From NCBI RefSeq assembly GCF_000526195.1, contig NZ_JAFP01000001.1:718001-782000 (forward strand): a stretch of DNA of 64,000 nt, written 5' to 3'. Within the stretch, counting starts at the first letter, position 1. Each line of letters begins with the position of its first letter. The stretch comes from Hippea sp. KM1. GTDB lineage: Bacteria; Campylobacterota_A; Desulfurellia; Desulfurellales; Hippeaceae. Under the pieces are notes generated by a model, which saw only the letters and a list, made by a program, of their open reading frames with translations, had not been told where the DNA came from and did not search any database. Both the position numbers and the translations under genes were made by a program. Positions 37,877 to 46,620 of this stretch are shown here, one piece after another.

Positions 37877-39236
37877 TAAATAGCACTATTAAATAATCGA
37901 AAATCCATCCGAACCTATCGTATATGGTTTTTTCATAGATGGGTATGTTTAGCTCGGCCGTTAAGATGCCCCTTTTGTCTGGCATCAATCTTCGAATGAT
38001 CTTTCCAGATGGACTTACGATGAAGCTTAGGCCTGTGTTTGCGACCCTTATAAGGGTTGTTTTGTTCTCTATCGCCCTGTAGATATCGCTTCGTGGGAAT
38101 AGATAGAATGTGGGTGTTTTGTCAAACCACGCATCGTTTGTAAACACCGCCAGCATCTCTGCGTTGAGCTTTTTGTAAGACTTAGAAATGGAGGGGAAGT
38201 TTTCCTCATAGCATACCATGGGCCCTATGCTGATGCCCTTTGTTTTGAAGATAACATTCCTTTTTCCTTCTGTTAGGCTGTAATCATCTCCCATGTTGAG
38301 CATGCCCAAGAGTGGTATGAACTCTGCAAAGGGGACGAGTTTTTGTTTGTTGTAATAGGCTATCTTGTCTTTGGAATACATCACCACTGAGTTGTAATAG
38401 TTGTTCTGTTTCTTTCTTACAGCGCCAAAGATGAGCGTAAAGTCGTTTGAATACAAAAGCTCTTTCACCCTTTTTGAGTATTGTTTGCTAAACAGGTATG
38501 GATATGCAGATTCGGGCCAGAATACGATGTCGCTTTTTAGTTGATCGGACATCGACAGGTATATGTCTAAATTCCTGCTTAGAAGATCAACCTCCCACTT
38601 CTCATTTTGAGGTATGTTGCCCTGAATTAGCGATATGCTTATGTGTTTGGAGGTTTTGGGTTTACCGATTGGTATAAAAAGCGTCAGTGCGATTATGGAT
38701 GCTATGATGAGCGATGGTTTGAGGTTCTTCTTTAGGGCATACAGTATGGCCATGTTGATGTAGAGTATCTTTAGGTCTATGAACATGCAGCCGAAGATCG
38801 ATGCGTCTTTTAAGAAGATGGGCATGTTGTATGTTAAGATGTTGAGGTTTCCAAGCGGCAACCCATAGAGTGCCTTGTTTTTTAAGACCTCAAATGCAAC
38901 AAAGATGGGTGGAAAGAGCCATAAGCTTACCTTGAGTTTTTTGAATGTATAGGCGCTGGCTATCAGATAGAGTAAATGGTATATCGACAGGCCCAAAACC
39001 AACAAGACGGCAATGGCCGAATTTAGGCCGTAATAGACATGGGTGCTTTTGTATATGCCGCTATATATGAACACAACAAACGGTAAGAACGCCGCTATTG
39101 TTGATTTTATCGGGTTTTTCTTAAAAAAATACAGATACGGAACAAGCCCTATGAAGCTCAACCAGGAAAAGAAGAACGCCGCAATGAGCGGCAGGGATAT
39201 GAAATAGATAAGCCTATTGTATAACCTGTCCGACAT
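37827..39236 (-). CDS. lnt: Apolipoprotein N-acyltransferase
   Basis: 469 residues. N-terminal half with several membrane helices, C-terminal carbon-nitrogen hydrolase domain with the Glu-Lys-Cys triad in FWPESAYPYLF, YNKQKLVPFAEFIPL and MVCYEENFPS, and RVANTGLSFIVSPSGKI near the end. It N-acylates lipoproteins at the membrane, fitting the lipoprotein at 22.3 kb. It overlaps fmt upstream by 23 bases and lptG downstream by 50 (convergent). Confidence 0.93.
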   Translation of the reverse strand: MSDRLYNRLIYFISLPLIAAFFFSWLSFIGLVPYLYFFKKNPIKSTIAAFLPFVVFIYSGIYKSTHVYYGLNSAIAVLLVLGLSIYHLLYLIASAYTFKKLKVSLWLFPPIFVAFEVLKNKALYGLPLGNLNILTYNMPIFLKDASIFGCMFIDLKILYINMAILYALKKNLKPSLIIASIIALTLFIPIGKPKTSKHISISLIQGNIPQNEKWEVDLLSRNLDIYLSMSDQLKSDIVFWPESAYPYLFSKQYSKRVKELLYSNDFTLIFGAVRKKQNNYYNSVVMYSKDKIAYYNKQKLVPFAEFIPLLGMLNMGDDYSLTEGKRNVIFKTKGISIGPMVCYEENFPSISKSYKKLNAEMLAVFTNDAWFDKTPTFYLFPRSDIYRAIENKTTLIRVANTGLSFIVSPSGKIIRRLMPDKRGILTAELNIPIYEKTIYDRFGWIFDYLIVLFITFLPFYRRYTLRRRT

Positions 39237-40137
39237 TCAGTTTATATCCGGCCAAGAAGGCCTCAATGGGCATGGCTTTTTTTGACTGCGGTTGGATGGT
39301 TTTTATGGATATGGCGTTTTCCCTGCAGCCGATTATGAGTTCTTTTTTCGATACCTTTATGACCTGAGCCGGTTTTTTTATATCGGTTTTTACCTCTTCT
39401 GCCTCAAATATCTTAAACAGCTTGCCGTCAAGGTAAAAATAGGCCGTTGGCCAGACATAGAATGCCCTTATTTTGTTTACAATTTCTCTGGCCGTTTCGT
39501 TTTCGAAGTCTATTTTACCGTCTTCCTTTTTTATGATTTTTGTGTATGTTGCAAGGCTTTCGTCCTGCGGTCTGGGTTTTAGACTGTCAATGTTTTCTAA
39601 GGCACACAGGATCATCCTTGCGCCTATCTCTGATAGCCTATTATGTAGCGTTTCATAATTGTCGTTTGGGTCTATCCTTTCTATCCATTGCATATAGACA
39701 TCGCCTGCATCCATCCTATCTATAACATCGATCAAAGATACGCCTGTGTATTCATCCCCGTTTAGTAAGGCGTAATTTATTGGTGAAGGTCCCCTGTATT
39801 TGGGTAAAATAGACGGATGGATGTTTATGGACATTTTTGGCAGCTTGAGCATCTCGTTGGGTATGAATTTGCCGTATGATACAACGACAAACAGATCGGC
39901 GCCAAACGCCTTTATCTTATTCAGGGTTTCTTCCGTTTTTAGCTTTTCAGGCTGAAAAACCTCCAATCCGTATTTTAGGGCTAATTCCTTGGTCGGTGGT
40001 TGAATAAGCTTTTTGCCCCTTTTACCCTTTGCATCGGGGGTGCTTACAAGCCCAACGACCTCGAATTGATTGGATTTTATGAGTGCCTCTAACGGTTTCT
40101 TTGCAAAGTCGCTTGTGCCGAAGAACAGTATTCTCAT
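39214..40137 (-). CDS. fmt: Methionyl-tRNA formyltransferase
   Basis: 307 residues. MRILFFGTSDFAKKPLEAL at the N-terminus; SYGKFIPNEMLKLPKMSINIHPSILPKYRGPSPI holds the formyl-transfer His and the SLLPxxRG motif; LIDVIDRMDAGDVYMQ carries the catalytic Asp. ATG 40137 overlaps the def stop by four bases; a longer frame reaches 40167. def-fmt-lnt is a coherent initiator-tRNA and peptide-processing group. Confidence 0.96.
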   Translation of the reverse strand: MRILFFGTSDFAKKPLEALIKSNQFEVVGLVSTPDAKGKRGKKLIQPPTKELALKYGLEVFQPEKLKTEETLNKIKAFGADLFVVVSYGKFIPNEMLKLPKMSINIHPSILPKYRGPSPINYALLNGDEYTGVSLIDVIDRMDAGDVYMQWIERIDPNDNYETLHNRLSEIGARMILCALENIDSLKPRPQDESLATYTKIIKKEDGKIDFENETAREIVNKIRAFYVWPTAYFYLDGKLFKIFEAEEVKTDIKKPAQVIKVSKKELIIGCRENAISIKTIQPQSKKAMPIEAFLAGYKLNVGQVIQ

Positions 40138-40640
40138 TGCCTTTCTTCCCTCTGTCTTTTTTTCCATTGTTTTTTAAATAGCTCCCTTCTTGTTGGTGAT
40201 AGGTGGTCTATGAAGAGCTTTCCGTTTAGGTGGTCTATTTCGTGCTGTATTACCACGCTTAAGAACTCGTCGGTTTCCAAGATCTGTTCGTTTTCGTTTC
40301 TGTCTAAGTATTTCACCTTTATCCACTTCTTTCTGTCCTTAACGACATCGTAATAGCCCGGGACACTTAAACACCCCTCTTCATGCTCCTCAAAGACACC
40401 CTCCGATGCTATGATAACGGGGTTTATAAGCTCTATGGGCTGGTTTTTGCCATCAGGCCTTAGGTCGATTACCACCAGTTTTTCTTCCAATCCAACCTGT
40501 TCGGCTGCAAGACCTATGCCGTTGAATTTATACATAACCTCTCTCATCTGCTCAAGCAGGCTTATGATCCTATCGTCGATCTTCTCCACATCCCTGGCCT
40601 TTTTTCTCAGTATTTTATCTGGATAAACCCTTATCTCCAT
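40134..40640 (-). CDS. def: Peptide deformylase
   Basis: 168 residues. The three motifs are intact: GIGLAAEQVG, EGCLSVPG (metal Cys) and IQHEIDHLNG (HExxH). It removes the formyl group from nascent peptides. ATG 40640 follows GGGAGGTTGAA; the open frame extends to 40685 without a second RBS. Confidence 0.97.
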   Translation of the reverse strand: MEIRVYPDKILRKKARDVEKIDDRIISLLEQMREVMYKFNGIGLAAEQVGLEEKLVVIDLRPDGKNQPIELINPVIIASEGVFEEHEEGCLSVPGYYDVVKDRKKWIKVKYLDRNENEQILETDEFLSVVIQHEIDHLNGKLFIDHLSPTRRELFKKQWKKRQREERQ

Positions 40641-40681
40641 TTCAACCTCCCGCTGAATGATAAAATTTATCTGTTTAAAAA

Positions 40682-41770
40682 TCAAGAACTCTTAAGCATC
40701 TCATAGATAAACCCGAGCGTTCTCTTTGATACGGACTTCCTCATAAAGTTTATATTGCCCATATATCTAAGCGTGTGGGTTGTGGTGTGTGAATTTATGC
40801 GCAGCTTAAGGTCGAATTCATTACCCACTAAGTTGCACGGGCAGGCCACTATGTCGGCCTTCTCAAAGGCATTGTCTATATTTGTGTTTGAATCGCTTAC
40901 AAAACTGCCCACAAACGGCGCCTTATCGAACATCAAAAGGGCTAAATATCCGGCCGTTATGCTCTCTAAAAACGCTATTGTTAAATCCTCCTTCTCAAGC
41001 TCTTCTGCAAGCACATCCTCTATGGTTTGGTTTTTTGTTGAATATAACCTATATCCAAATTCGTTGGTCAATATCTCTTTTAGGTTTTGGAGTGAGTTTA
41101 GATCCTCAGATAACGCCCTTATAGCGAGTTCCCCCTCCATGGCGTTTAGTATGATCCTGACATCTTTGGGGTTGAGTTTTTTTATGAATTCATCGGCGTC
41201 TGATTCAGGCACGCCGGTTAATTTAAAATCGTATCGATACAGCTTTGTTGGGTTTACTATCTCCTTTATGCTCTTCAGAGCGTAATTTTCAAACATGGGT
41301 TTCATTTCGCTTGGCACCCCGGGCATGCAGATGAAATGGGAGTGTTCGCAGCTAAGCAGGATACCCGCTGCTGTGCCGTTATGGTTGGGCAAGGGCTTGG
41401 CCCCTTCTGGCAGATAGGCCTGCCTTGTATGACTTATCTTTAGTTTAACGCCTTTGACCTTTACCTTGCTTATTATATCAAAATAGGCTTTTTTGTTGAG
41501 TTTTAGCCGTCTTCTGCAGTGTCTGGATAGGGCTTCTGTGGTTTTATCGTCGAATGTTGGCCCTAAGCCGCCGGTTGTAATGACGATAGACGGGTCTTTT
41601 GTTAGGTATTTAAACAGCGATACGATCTTTTCTGTATCATCACCTACAGAGAATATGCCATCAACCCTCAAACCCTCCTGATTTAGCCTTGTGGCTATGA
41701 AGTTTGAGTTTGTATCGACTATTGAGCCCTCTAATATCTCATTACCAATGGAAACAATAAATATCCTCAT
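40682..41770 (-). CDS. CinA family protein (MoCF-like domain)
   Basis: 362 residues. The N-terminal ~165 residues are a clear CinA/MoaB-like domain (VSIGNEILEGSIVDTNSNFIATRL, ITTGGLGPTFDDKTTEALS, CMPGVPSEMKPMF). The C-terminal domain aligns only weakly with the pyridine-nucleotide deamidase domain: TIAFLESITAGYLALLMFDKAPFVGSFVSDS keeps the ESxTxG pattern but the rest has diverged and the protein is about 50 residues shorter than usual. ATG 41770 follows GGGTGAAG. Confidence 0.85.
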   Translation of the reverse strand: MRIFIVSIGNEILEGSIVDTNSNFIATRLNQEGLRVDGIFSVGDDTEKIVSLFKYLTKDPSIVITTGGLGPTFDDKTTEALSRHCRRRLKLNKKAYFDIISKVKVKGVKLKISHTRQAYLPEGAKPLPNHNGTAAGILLSCEHSHFICMPGVPSEMKPMFENYALKSIKEIVNPTKLYRYDFKLTGVPESDADEFIKKLNPKDVRIILNAMEGELAIRALSEDLNSLQNLKEILTNEFGYRLYSTKNQTIEDVLAEELEKEDLTIAFLESITAGYLALLMFDKAPFVGSFVSDSNTNIDNAFEKADIVACPCNLVGNEFDLKLRINSHTTTHTLRYMGNINFMRKSVSKRTLGFIYEMLKSS

Positions 41771-41775
41771 CTTCT

Positions 41776-42519
41776 TCACCCTATAATCAACAGTTTTAAT
41801 GCAAATACAACAAGCAGTGCAAGCACCGCATACCTGATGAACCTATCGCCTTTCTTTATGGACAAGGCTATTGCAAGCCTTGCTCCCAACATGCTGCCCA
41901 ATCCAAGGAGTATGCCTATTGTGAAGTTTACCTGATGGGAGAGTATGAATATGGGCAGAACCGTCAGCGTATAAAGTGTTATGATGAAGACCTTTATGGC
42001 GTTTGCCTCCACCATGCTAAAGCCACCCCACAGAGAGGCTGCAATAATGAAGAAACCGACGCCTGCCTGTATGAATCCGCCGTATACGCCTATTAGAAAG
42101 AAGGCGATAATCAAAAAAAGCCACTTTTTTGATGAGTATTGTTTGGCTTTTGAAAACTTATCGGGATTGTAAACGGTTATGAGGCTTATTAGAACCATCA
42201 ATATGGCTATTATCTTTTTTAATAGGCTATTTGGTGTATGAACAGCTATATAGCTGCCTGAGAGTGCACCTAAGACCGCAGGCAGAGAAACGATAAGGGC
42301 AAATTTGGTTTTGAGTATTTTTAGCCTGTAAAATTTAGCCGAAGCGAATGTGTTTTGAAGCAGAAGACCAACCCTGTTGGTTCCGTTTGCGATGTTGGGT
42401 GGCAACCCTATGGCCATTAAAAAGGCAAGCGTAAGGAAGGAGCCCCCGGCTGCTAATACATTGATAAAGCCGACAATGCAGCCTATAAGCAGAACAAGTG
42501 CGCCTTGAGCAATGTCCAT
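41776..42519 (-). CDS. TSUP family (TauE/SafE-like) sulfite/anion exporter
   Basis: 247 residues, seven to eight membrane helices. GFINVLAAGGSFLTLAFLMAIGLPPNIANGTNRVG near the N-terminus and GLGSMLGARLA near 215 are family signatures. Members move sulfite, sulfonates or other anions; the substrate is not predictable. Divergent from the thioredoxin gene. Confidence 0.88.
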   Translation of the reverse strand: MDIAQGALVLLIGCIVGFINVLAAGGSFLTLAFLMAIGLPPNIANGTNRVGLLLQNTFASAKFYRLKILKTKFALIVSLPAVLGALSGSYIAVHTPNSLLKKIIAILMVLISLITVYNPDKFSKAKQYSSKKWLFLIIAFFLIGVYGGFIQAGVGFFIIAASLWGGFSMVEANAIKVFIITLYTLTVLPIFILSHQVNFTIGILLGLGSMLGARLAIALSIKKGDRFIRYAVLALLVVFALKLLIIG

Positions 42520-42624
42520 ATATCCATTTTACTTCTTAAAGGGGCACATGCAACAAAAATTGACAATCCGAGAGTCTTTATGTTAGGCTTTGGGCGTATA
42601 ATTTTTTGTTATGGAGGAGTTTTG

Positions 42625-42984
42625 ATGGTTGAAAATTTAACCACGCAGGATTTTAAGGAGAAGATCTTTAACTATGAAGTCAACAAGGACTGGAAGTATG
42701 AAGGGGATCTCCCGTGCATCATCGATTTCTATGCCGACTGGTGCGGTCCTTGTAAGATGGTTGAGCCTATTCTTGAGGAATTATCAAAGGAATACGAGGG
42801 TAAGGTTAAGTTTTACAGGGTTAATACCGATAACGAACAGGAGCTTGCAGGCGTATTTGGTATAAGGAGCATTCCTTCTTTGCTGTTTATACCCAAAGAC
42901 GATCAGCCTCAGATGGCCGTTGGGGCTATACCGAAGGAGGCCTTCAAGCAGGCTATTAAGGAAGTTTTGAAGGTTGAAGATTAA
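42625..42984 (+). CDS. Thioredoxin
   Basis: 119 residues. DFYADWCGPCKMVEPILEELSKEY has the canonical Trp-Cys-Gly-Pro-Cys; IRSIPSLLFI has the cis-Pro. Cytoplasmic (no signal). ATG 42625 follows GGAGG. A TATAAT at 42597-42602 is the likely -10 although its -35 is poor. Followed by a strong terminator, so monocistronic. Confidence 0.95.
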   Translation: MVENLTTQDFKEKIFNYEVNKDWKYEGDLPCIIDFYADWCGPCKMVEPILEELSKEYEGKVKFYRVNTDNEQELAGVFGIRSIPSLLFIPKDDQPQMAVGAIPKEAFKQAIKEVLKVED

Positions 42985-42985
42985 C

Positions 42986-43017
42986 AGGAGGGCTTAAGCT
43001 CTCCTTTTTTATTTTTT
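42986..43017 (+). terminator. Intrinsic terminator of the thioredoxin gene
   Basis: AGGAGGGCTTAAGCTCTCCT forms a 20-nt near-perfect hairpin two bases after the stop, followed by TTTTTTATTTTTT. Confidence 0.88.
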
Positions 43018-43098
43018 AAACTTTAACGAATAATAACTATTCGAGCTTTCATAACCCAGATAGTATAAAAATATAAAAAAACAATGAAAAATGTATAG

Positions 43099-43125
43099 AA
43101 AGGGCAGGCCAGCTGCCCTTCTTTT
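43099..43125. terminator. Probable terminator shared by convergent transcripts
   Basis: AAGGGCAG (43100-43107), 5-nt loop, CTGCCCTT (43113-43120), then CTTTTA on the plus strand and TTCTATA on the minus strand. It sits just after the RRM gene's stop and would end that leftward transcript. Confidence 0.6.
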
Positions 43126-43139
43126 AGGTTAGGATTGTT

Positions 43140-43400
43140 TTAGAATCTGCGGGGTTTTCTTTCCCTTGCCTCGTTTACCTTCAGGTTTCTTCCTCCAAAG
43201 TTAACACCGTTCAGAGAATCGATGGCTTTCTGAGCATCATCACTGTTCATCTCAACAAAACCAAAACCCCTGGACCTGCCGGTCTCTCTGTCTGTAATGA
43301 TCTTTGTGGAGCTTACCTCTCCATACTCCCCAAACAGTTCCTTCAGCTCATCCTCCGTAGTGGAGTAGGGCAGATTACCCACATAAAGCGTCTTAACCAT
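43140..43400 (-). CDS. RRM-type RNA-binding protein
   Basis: 86 residues: a single RNA-recognition motif with RNP2 LYVGNL and RNP1 RGFGFVEM, and a basic tail (EARERKPRRF). Such small proteins (cyanobacterial Rbp-like) bind RNA, often under cold or stress control. ATG 43400 follows GAGGTG; the open frame extends to 43418. The transcript has a leader of about 85 nt. Confidence 0.95.
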   Translation of the reverse strand: MVKTLYVGNLPYSTTEDELKELFGEYGEVSSTKIITDRETGRSRGFGFVEMNSDDAQKAIDSLNGVNFGGRNLKVNEARERKPRRF

Positions 43401-43491
43401 AAAAACACACCTCAACAAAAAATCTATTGCTAAACACCTGTGGCATTTAGCTCTCCATTAACCTATGGTTGTAAGCCAACGGAGTTGAAGC

Positions 43492-43520
43492 TTTATACCA
43501 CAATGCACCACCTTTGTCAA
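43492..43520 (-). promoter_or_regulatory. Promoter of the RRM gene
   Basis: Minus-strand TTGACA (43520-43515), 17-bp spacer, TATAAA (43497-43492): nearly consensus. Start of transcription near 43485, giving a leader of about 85 nt. Confidence 0.82.
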
Positions 43521-43525
43521 ATTGT

Positions 43526-43554
43526 TTGGACAGTTTTGTTTATTTTCGTATAAT
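43526..43554 (+). promoter_or_regulatory. Promoter of the mqnD-like gene
   Basis: TTGGAC (43526-43531), 17-bp spacer, TATAAT (43549-43554). It lies back to back with the RRM promoter. Confidence 0.75.
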
Positions 43555-43587
43555 GGGGGCAGAAATTTGAATCTGAGGGGTGAAGTA

Positions 43588-44424
43588 ATGGAGAAGAAGT
43601 TGTTGACGCTTGGCCACAGTCCTGACCCGGACGACGCTTTTATGTTTTATGGTTTGAATATAGAAAACGGGGTGGATACAAACGGTTTTGAGTTTGAGCA
43701 AATTCTAAAGGATATACAAACATTAAACGAGATGGCCATTGATGAAAAGCTGGATATAACGGCCATATCCTTGGCTGCCTATCCGACAATCTCCGATAAA
43801 TACGCCATCCTTTCAAGTGGTGCAAGTATGGGCTATAAATACGGCCCGCTTGTTGTTGCAAAAGAGCAGTTTGACCTGGATGAGCTTAAAAAGAAGCTTA
43901 TCGCTATCCCCGGCAGGCTAACCAGCGCCTATCTTGAATTGAGGCTGCTTTTGGGTAAGGATATAGCCGTTGAGGTTATGCCATTTGATAAGATATTCGA
44001 TGCTGTGGTTAGGGGCGATGTGGATGCAGGATTGATTATCCATGAAGGCCAGCTGACATATTCCAATTACGATTTGAAAAAGATTATCGATTTGGGCGAG
44101 TGGTGGTTTGATAAAACCCATCTGCCCTTACCCTTGGGGGTTAACGCTATCCATAGAAAGCACGGAGAGGATATGAAGAAGATCTCCCAAATCCTTAAAA
44201 ACAGTATTCTATTTTCCTTGAACAACAGGGATGAGGCTGTTGAATATGCATTGAACTTCGCAAGGGGGATGGATAAGGGCTTGGCGGATAGATTTGTCGG
44301 TATGTATGTAAACGACCTTACGGTTGATATGGGTGAGGACGGTCTTAAGGCTTGCAGGCTTTTGCTCAGTGAGGCCTACGACAAAGGCTTGATTGATAGG
44401 CTGCCAGAAATAGACCTTGTTTAG
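43588..44424 (+). CDS. mqnD: 1,4-dihydroxy-6-naphthoate synthase-like protein (futalosine menaquinone pathway)
   Basis: 278 residues. LGHSPDPDDAFMFYGL at the start, KLDITAISLAAYPTISDKYAILSSGASMGYKYGPLVVAK near 50, AGLIIHEGQLTYSNYDLKKIIDLGEWW near 150 and LPLPLGVNAIHRK near 180 closely parallel characterised MqnD of Thermus. MqnD converts cyclic de-hypoxanthine futalosine to 1,4-dihydroxy-6-naphthoate. The related MqnA has the same fold, so the exact step is less certain than the family. ATG 43588 is preceded by GAGGGGTGAAG. Confidence 0.85.
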   Translation: MEKKLLTLGHSPDPDDAFMFYGLNIENGVDTNGFEFEQILKDIQTLNEMAIDEKLDITAISLAAYPTISDKYAILSSGASMGYKYGPLVVAKEQFDLDELKKKLIAIPGRLTSAYLELRLLLGKDIAVEVMPFDKIFDAVVRGDVDAGLIIHEGQLTYSNYDLKKIIDLGEWWFDKTHLPLPLGVNAIHRKHGEDMKKISQILKNSILFSLNNRDEAVEYALNFARGMDKGLADRFVGMYVNDLTVDMGEDGLKACRLLLSEAYDKGLIDRLPEIDLV

Positions 44425-45592
44425 AAGAATCTTTGATGTTGCTATAGTGGGCGCAGGCGCTTGCGGTCTTGCTTGCGCCCTAAACCTCAAAACAGACAAT
44501 ATAATCATTTTCGATAAAAAGTCGGGCGCTAAGAAGCTCTCGATTACGGGGAATAACAGGTGCAATATAACAAACACGCTTCCGTTTGACGAATTTCTAT
44601 CCTCGTATGGCAGGAATGGTAAATTTTTAAGGGATGTGTTTGGGTGCTGTTTTAGGGATGAGCTGATTGTGTGGCTTAATGGGCTTGGGGTTTTCACAAA
44701 ACAGGAAGAGGGCAGGGTTTATCTTGATGGTATAACATCGAGGGAGCTTGCAGGGATATTGGTTAACAGGTTGGCTAAAAATGTTGTTTTTAAGAGATTT
44801 GAGCCTGTTGAGTTATTAAAGAAGACAGATGGAATATTCAGGATAACAACCAATAGAGGCAGCTATTATTCTAAATTTGTGGTTCTATCGTGCGGCGGAA
44901 AGAGCTTTCCTCATACAGGTTCTGACGGTTCGTGTTTTAGGCTTGCCCAATCTTTAGGGCATGATATTGTTCCTCCTAAACCATATGAGACGCCGTTTTG
45001 CTGTAAGGGTTATGGGCATTTGAAGGGCATATCTTTCAAGGATAGACAGCTCAGGCTGAATATTGGCAAAAAGAGGTTTAAGGTCAGGGGCGATTTTATC
45101 TTTACCCACTTTGGCCTTAGCGGGCCTGCTATTTTTGAATTATCCGCTCACGATTTTGATGAAGGGGAGCTTGGAATATCGTTCATAGATGGGGATAGGC
45201 ATAGATTGAAGGAAAGGATACATCTTTTTAAGGGCAAGCTGGTGAACTTTTTGGATGGTTTTTTGCCTAAAAGGATTGCGCAGATGGCGCCGTTTTCAAA
45301 CAAACGGTGTTCGGATTTAAAAAAGGAGGAACTTGAGGAGGTTTTGGATTTTCTATTTGATTTTAGGGTAAAGGTTAAAAAGTGTGGTTTTAATAGGGCT
45401 TTCCTGACATCCGGTGGTGTAAACCTTAAACATGTTGACCCCAAAACCCTGAAGTCTAAGATTGTTGATGGGGTGTTCTTTTGCGGTGAGGTTTTGGATA
45501 TTCAAGGCCCCATAGGCGGCTTTAACCTGCAATTTGCCTTCTCCAGTGGCCTTTTTGTTGCCCGCATCTTGAATAGGCTCTTATTGCAATAG
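44417..45592 (+). CDS. BaiN/HI0933-family FAD-dependent oxidoreductase
   Basis: 391 residues from a TTG start inside the end of mqnD. FDVAIVGAGACGLACAL is the FAD-binding GxGxxG, KLSITGNNRCNITNT the family motif, LSCGGKSFPHTGSDGSCFRLAQSLGH near 155, and FLTSGGVNLKHVDPKTL plus GEVLDIQGPIGGFNLQFAFSSG at the end. Substrate unknown. No ATG lies in frame near the N-terminus, so the TTG is accepted. Overlaps the convergent bioB by 12 bases. Confidence 0.9.
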   Translation: MFRRIFDVAIVGAGACGLACALNLKTDNIIIFDKKSGAKKLSITGNNRCNITNTLPFDEFLSSYGRNGKFLRDVFGCCFRDELIVWLNGLGVFTKQEEGRVYLDGITSRELAGILVNRLAKNVVFKRFEPVELLKKTDGIFRITTNRGSYYSKFVVLSCGGKSFPHTGSDGSCFRLAQSLGHDIVPPKPYETPFCCKGYGHLKGISFKDRQLRLNIGKKRFKVRGDFIFTHFGLSGPAIFELSAHDFDEGELGISFIDGDRHRLKERIHLFKGKLVNFLDGFLPKRIAQMAPFSNKRCSDLKKEELEEVLDFLFDFRVKVKKCGFNRAFLTSGGVNLKHVDPKTLKSKIVDGVFFCGEVLDIQGPIGGFNLQFAFSSGLFVARILNRLLLQ

Positions 45593-46540
45593 TTGCATGT
45601 TTAGCTCTTTTAAGTCCTTTAGATCCGATGTAATATCAAAGCCCTTTGTTGTAAGATAATTCCCAACCATTAGGCCAGAGGCACCGCATAGTAATACCCT
45701 TCTTTTTGTTTTTGGGCTGAATACGGTGTTTCTGCCGCCACAGACCCTTATCTGCTTATCCGCAAGCAAGAACCTATAAACGGCTATAATCCTTAAGGCT
45801 TCTTCTTCCTTTAAGATTGGCATGTTCTCAAGTGGAGTCCCTTTGATGGGTGTTAAGAAGTTCAGTGGTATTGAATGAACTTTGAGTTTCTTTAGTGTTA
45901 AGGCAAGCTCGATTCTATCCTTCCAGCCTTCTCCCACCCCAAATATGCCTCCACTGCATACATAAAAGCCCAACTGCATAGCGGTTTTTACCGTTTCTAT
46001 ATCTTCTTTGTATTTGTGCGTTGTGCAGATGTTCCTAAAGAAGCCTTCCGAGACCTCTAAATTGCGGTGAAAACCATTAAGGGAAGCTTTTTTGAGCCTT
46101 AAAAGGTCGTCTTTGTTTAGGATTCCGACTGAGGCGTCGCCGATTAAGCCTGATTTTTCTATTATTTTTAGGCTGCTTTCTATCTTTAGCAGGTCGCTTT
46201 TTGTTGGGCTTTTTCCGCTTATTACTATTGATAATCTCTTTACGCCGTTTGATTTTAGCTTTTTGGCCTGCTGTTCTATTCCTTTAATGTCTATAAACGG
46301 ATACTCCTTGATGTTTGTTTTGTAATGTGCCGATTGGGCGCAGAATTTGCAATCTTCTGGGCATAAGCCACTTTTGGCGTTGATTATTGAGCAGAACTCG
46401 ATCTTGTTGCCGAAGAAATTTTCCTTTATTTTGAGTGCGGCCTTGCATAGCTCATCTATGGGGCAGCTTATTAGAAAATCTATCTCACTGCGGCTTAATG
46501 GGGCTTTCTTTATTGCCTTATTTACCAAATTGTTAAGCAT
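45581..46540 (-). CDS. bioB: Biotin synthase
   Basis: 319 residues. Radical-SAM Cys triad in GLCPEDCKFCAQSAHY near 55, VSEGFFRNICTTHKYKED near 142, CSGGIFGVGEGWKDRIELA near 188, and the [2Fe-2S]-site arginine region KQIRVCGGRN near 258. It inserts sulfur into dethiobiotin. Other bio genes are not in the window. Promoter just upstream. Confidence 0.95.
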   Translation of the reverse strand: MLNNLVNKAIKKAPLSRSEIDFLISCPIDELCKAALKIKENFFGNKIEFCSIINAKSGLCPEDCKFCAQSAHYKTNIKEYPFIDIKGIEQQAKKLKSNGVKRLSIVISGKSPTKSDLLKIESSLKIIEKSGLIGDASVGILNKDDLLRLKKASLNGFHRNLEVSEGFFRNICTTHKYKEDIETVKTAMQLGFYVCSGGIFGVGEGWKDRIELALTLKKLKVHSIPLNFLTPIKGTPLENMPILKEEEALRIIAVYRFLLADKQIRVCGGRNTVFSPKTKRRVLLCGASGLMVGNYLTTKGFDITSDLKDLKELNMQLLQ

Positions 46541-46570
46541 CTAAAACTTCATAATTAACAATTAACCGGG

Positions 46571-46599
46571 ATTTTACAAAAAATCTGCAGGGGTTGCAA
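46571..46599 (-). promoter_or_regulatory. Promoter of bioB
   Basis: Minus-strand TTGCAA (46599-46594), 17-bp spacer, TAAAAT (46576-46571); start of transcription near 46564, 24 bases before the ATG. Confidence 0.6.
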
Positions 46600-46620
46600 T
46601 GTTTTGCTGCTCAGTAAGGA

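Noticed and set aside
39292-39725. Plus-strand frames opposite fmt
   Set aside because: Shadow frames of a well-conserved gene.
46541-46600. BirA operator upstream of bioB
   Set aside because: TTGTAAAAT and TTAATTGTTAA are present but arms do not match the biotin-operator symmetry or spacing.
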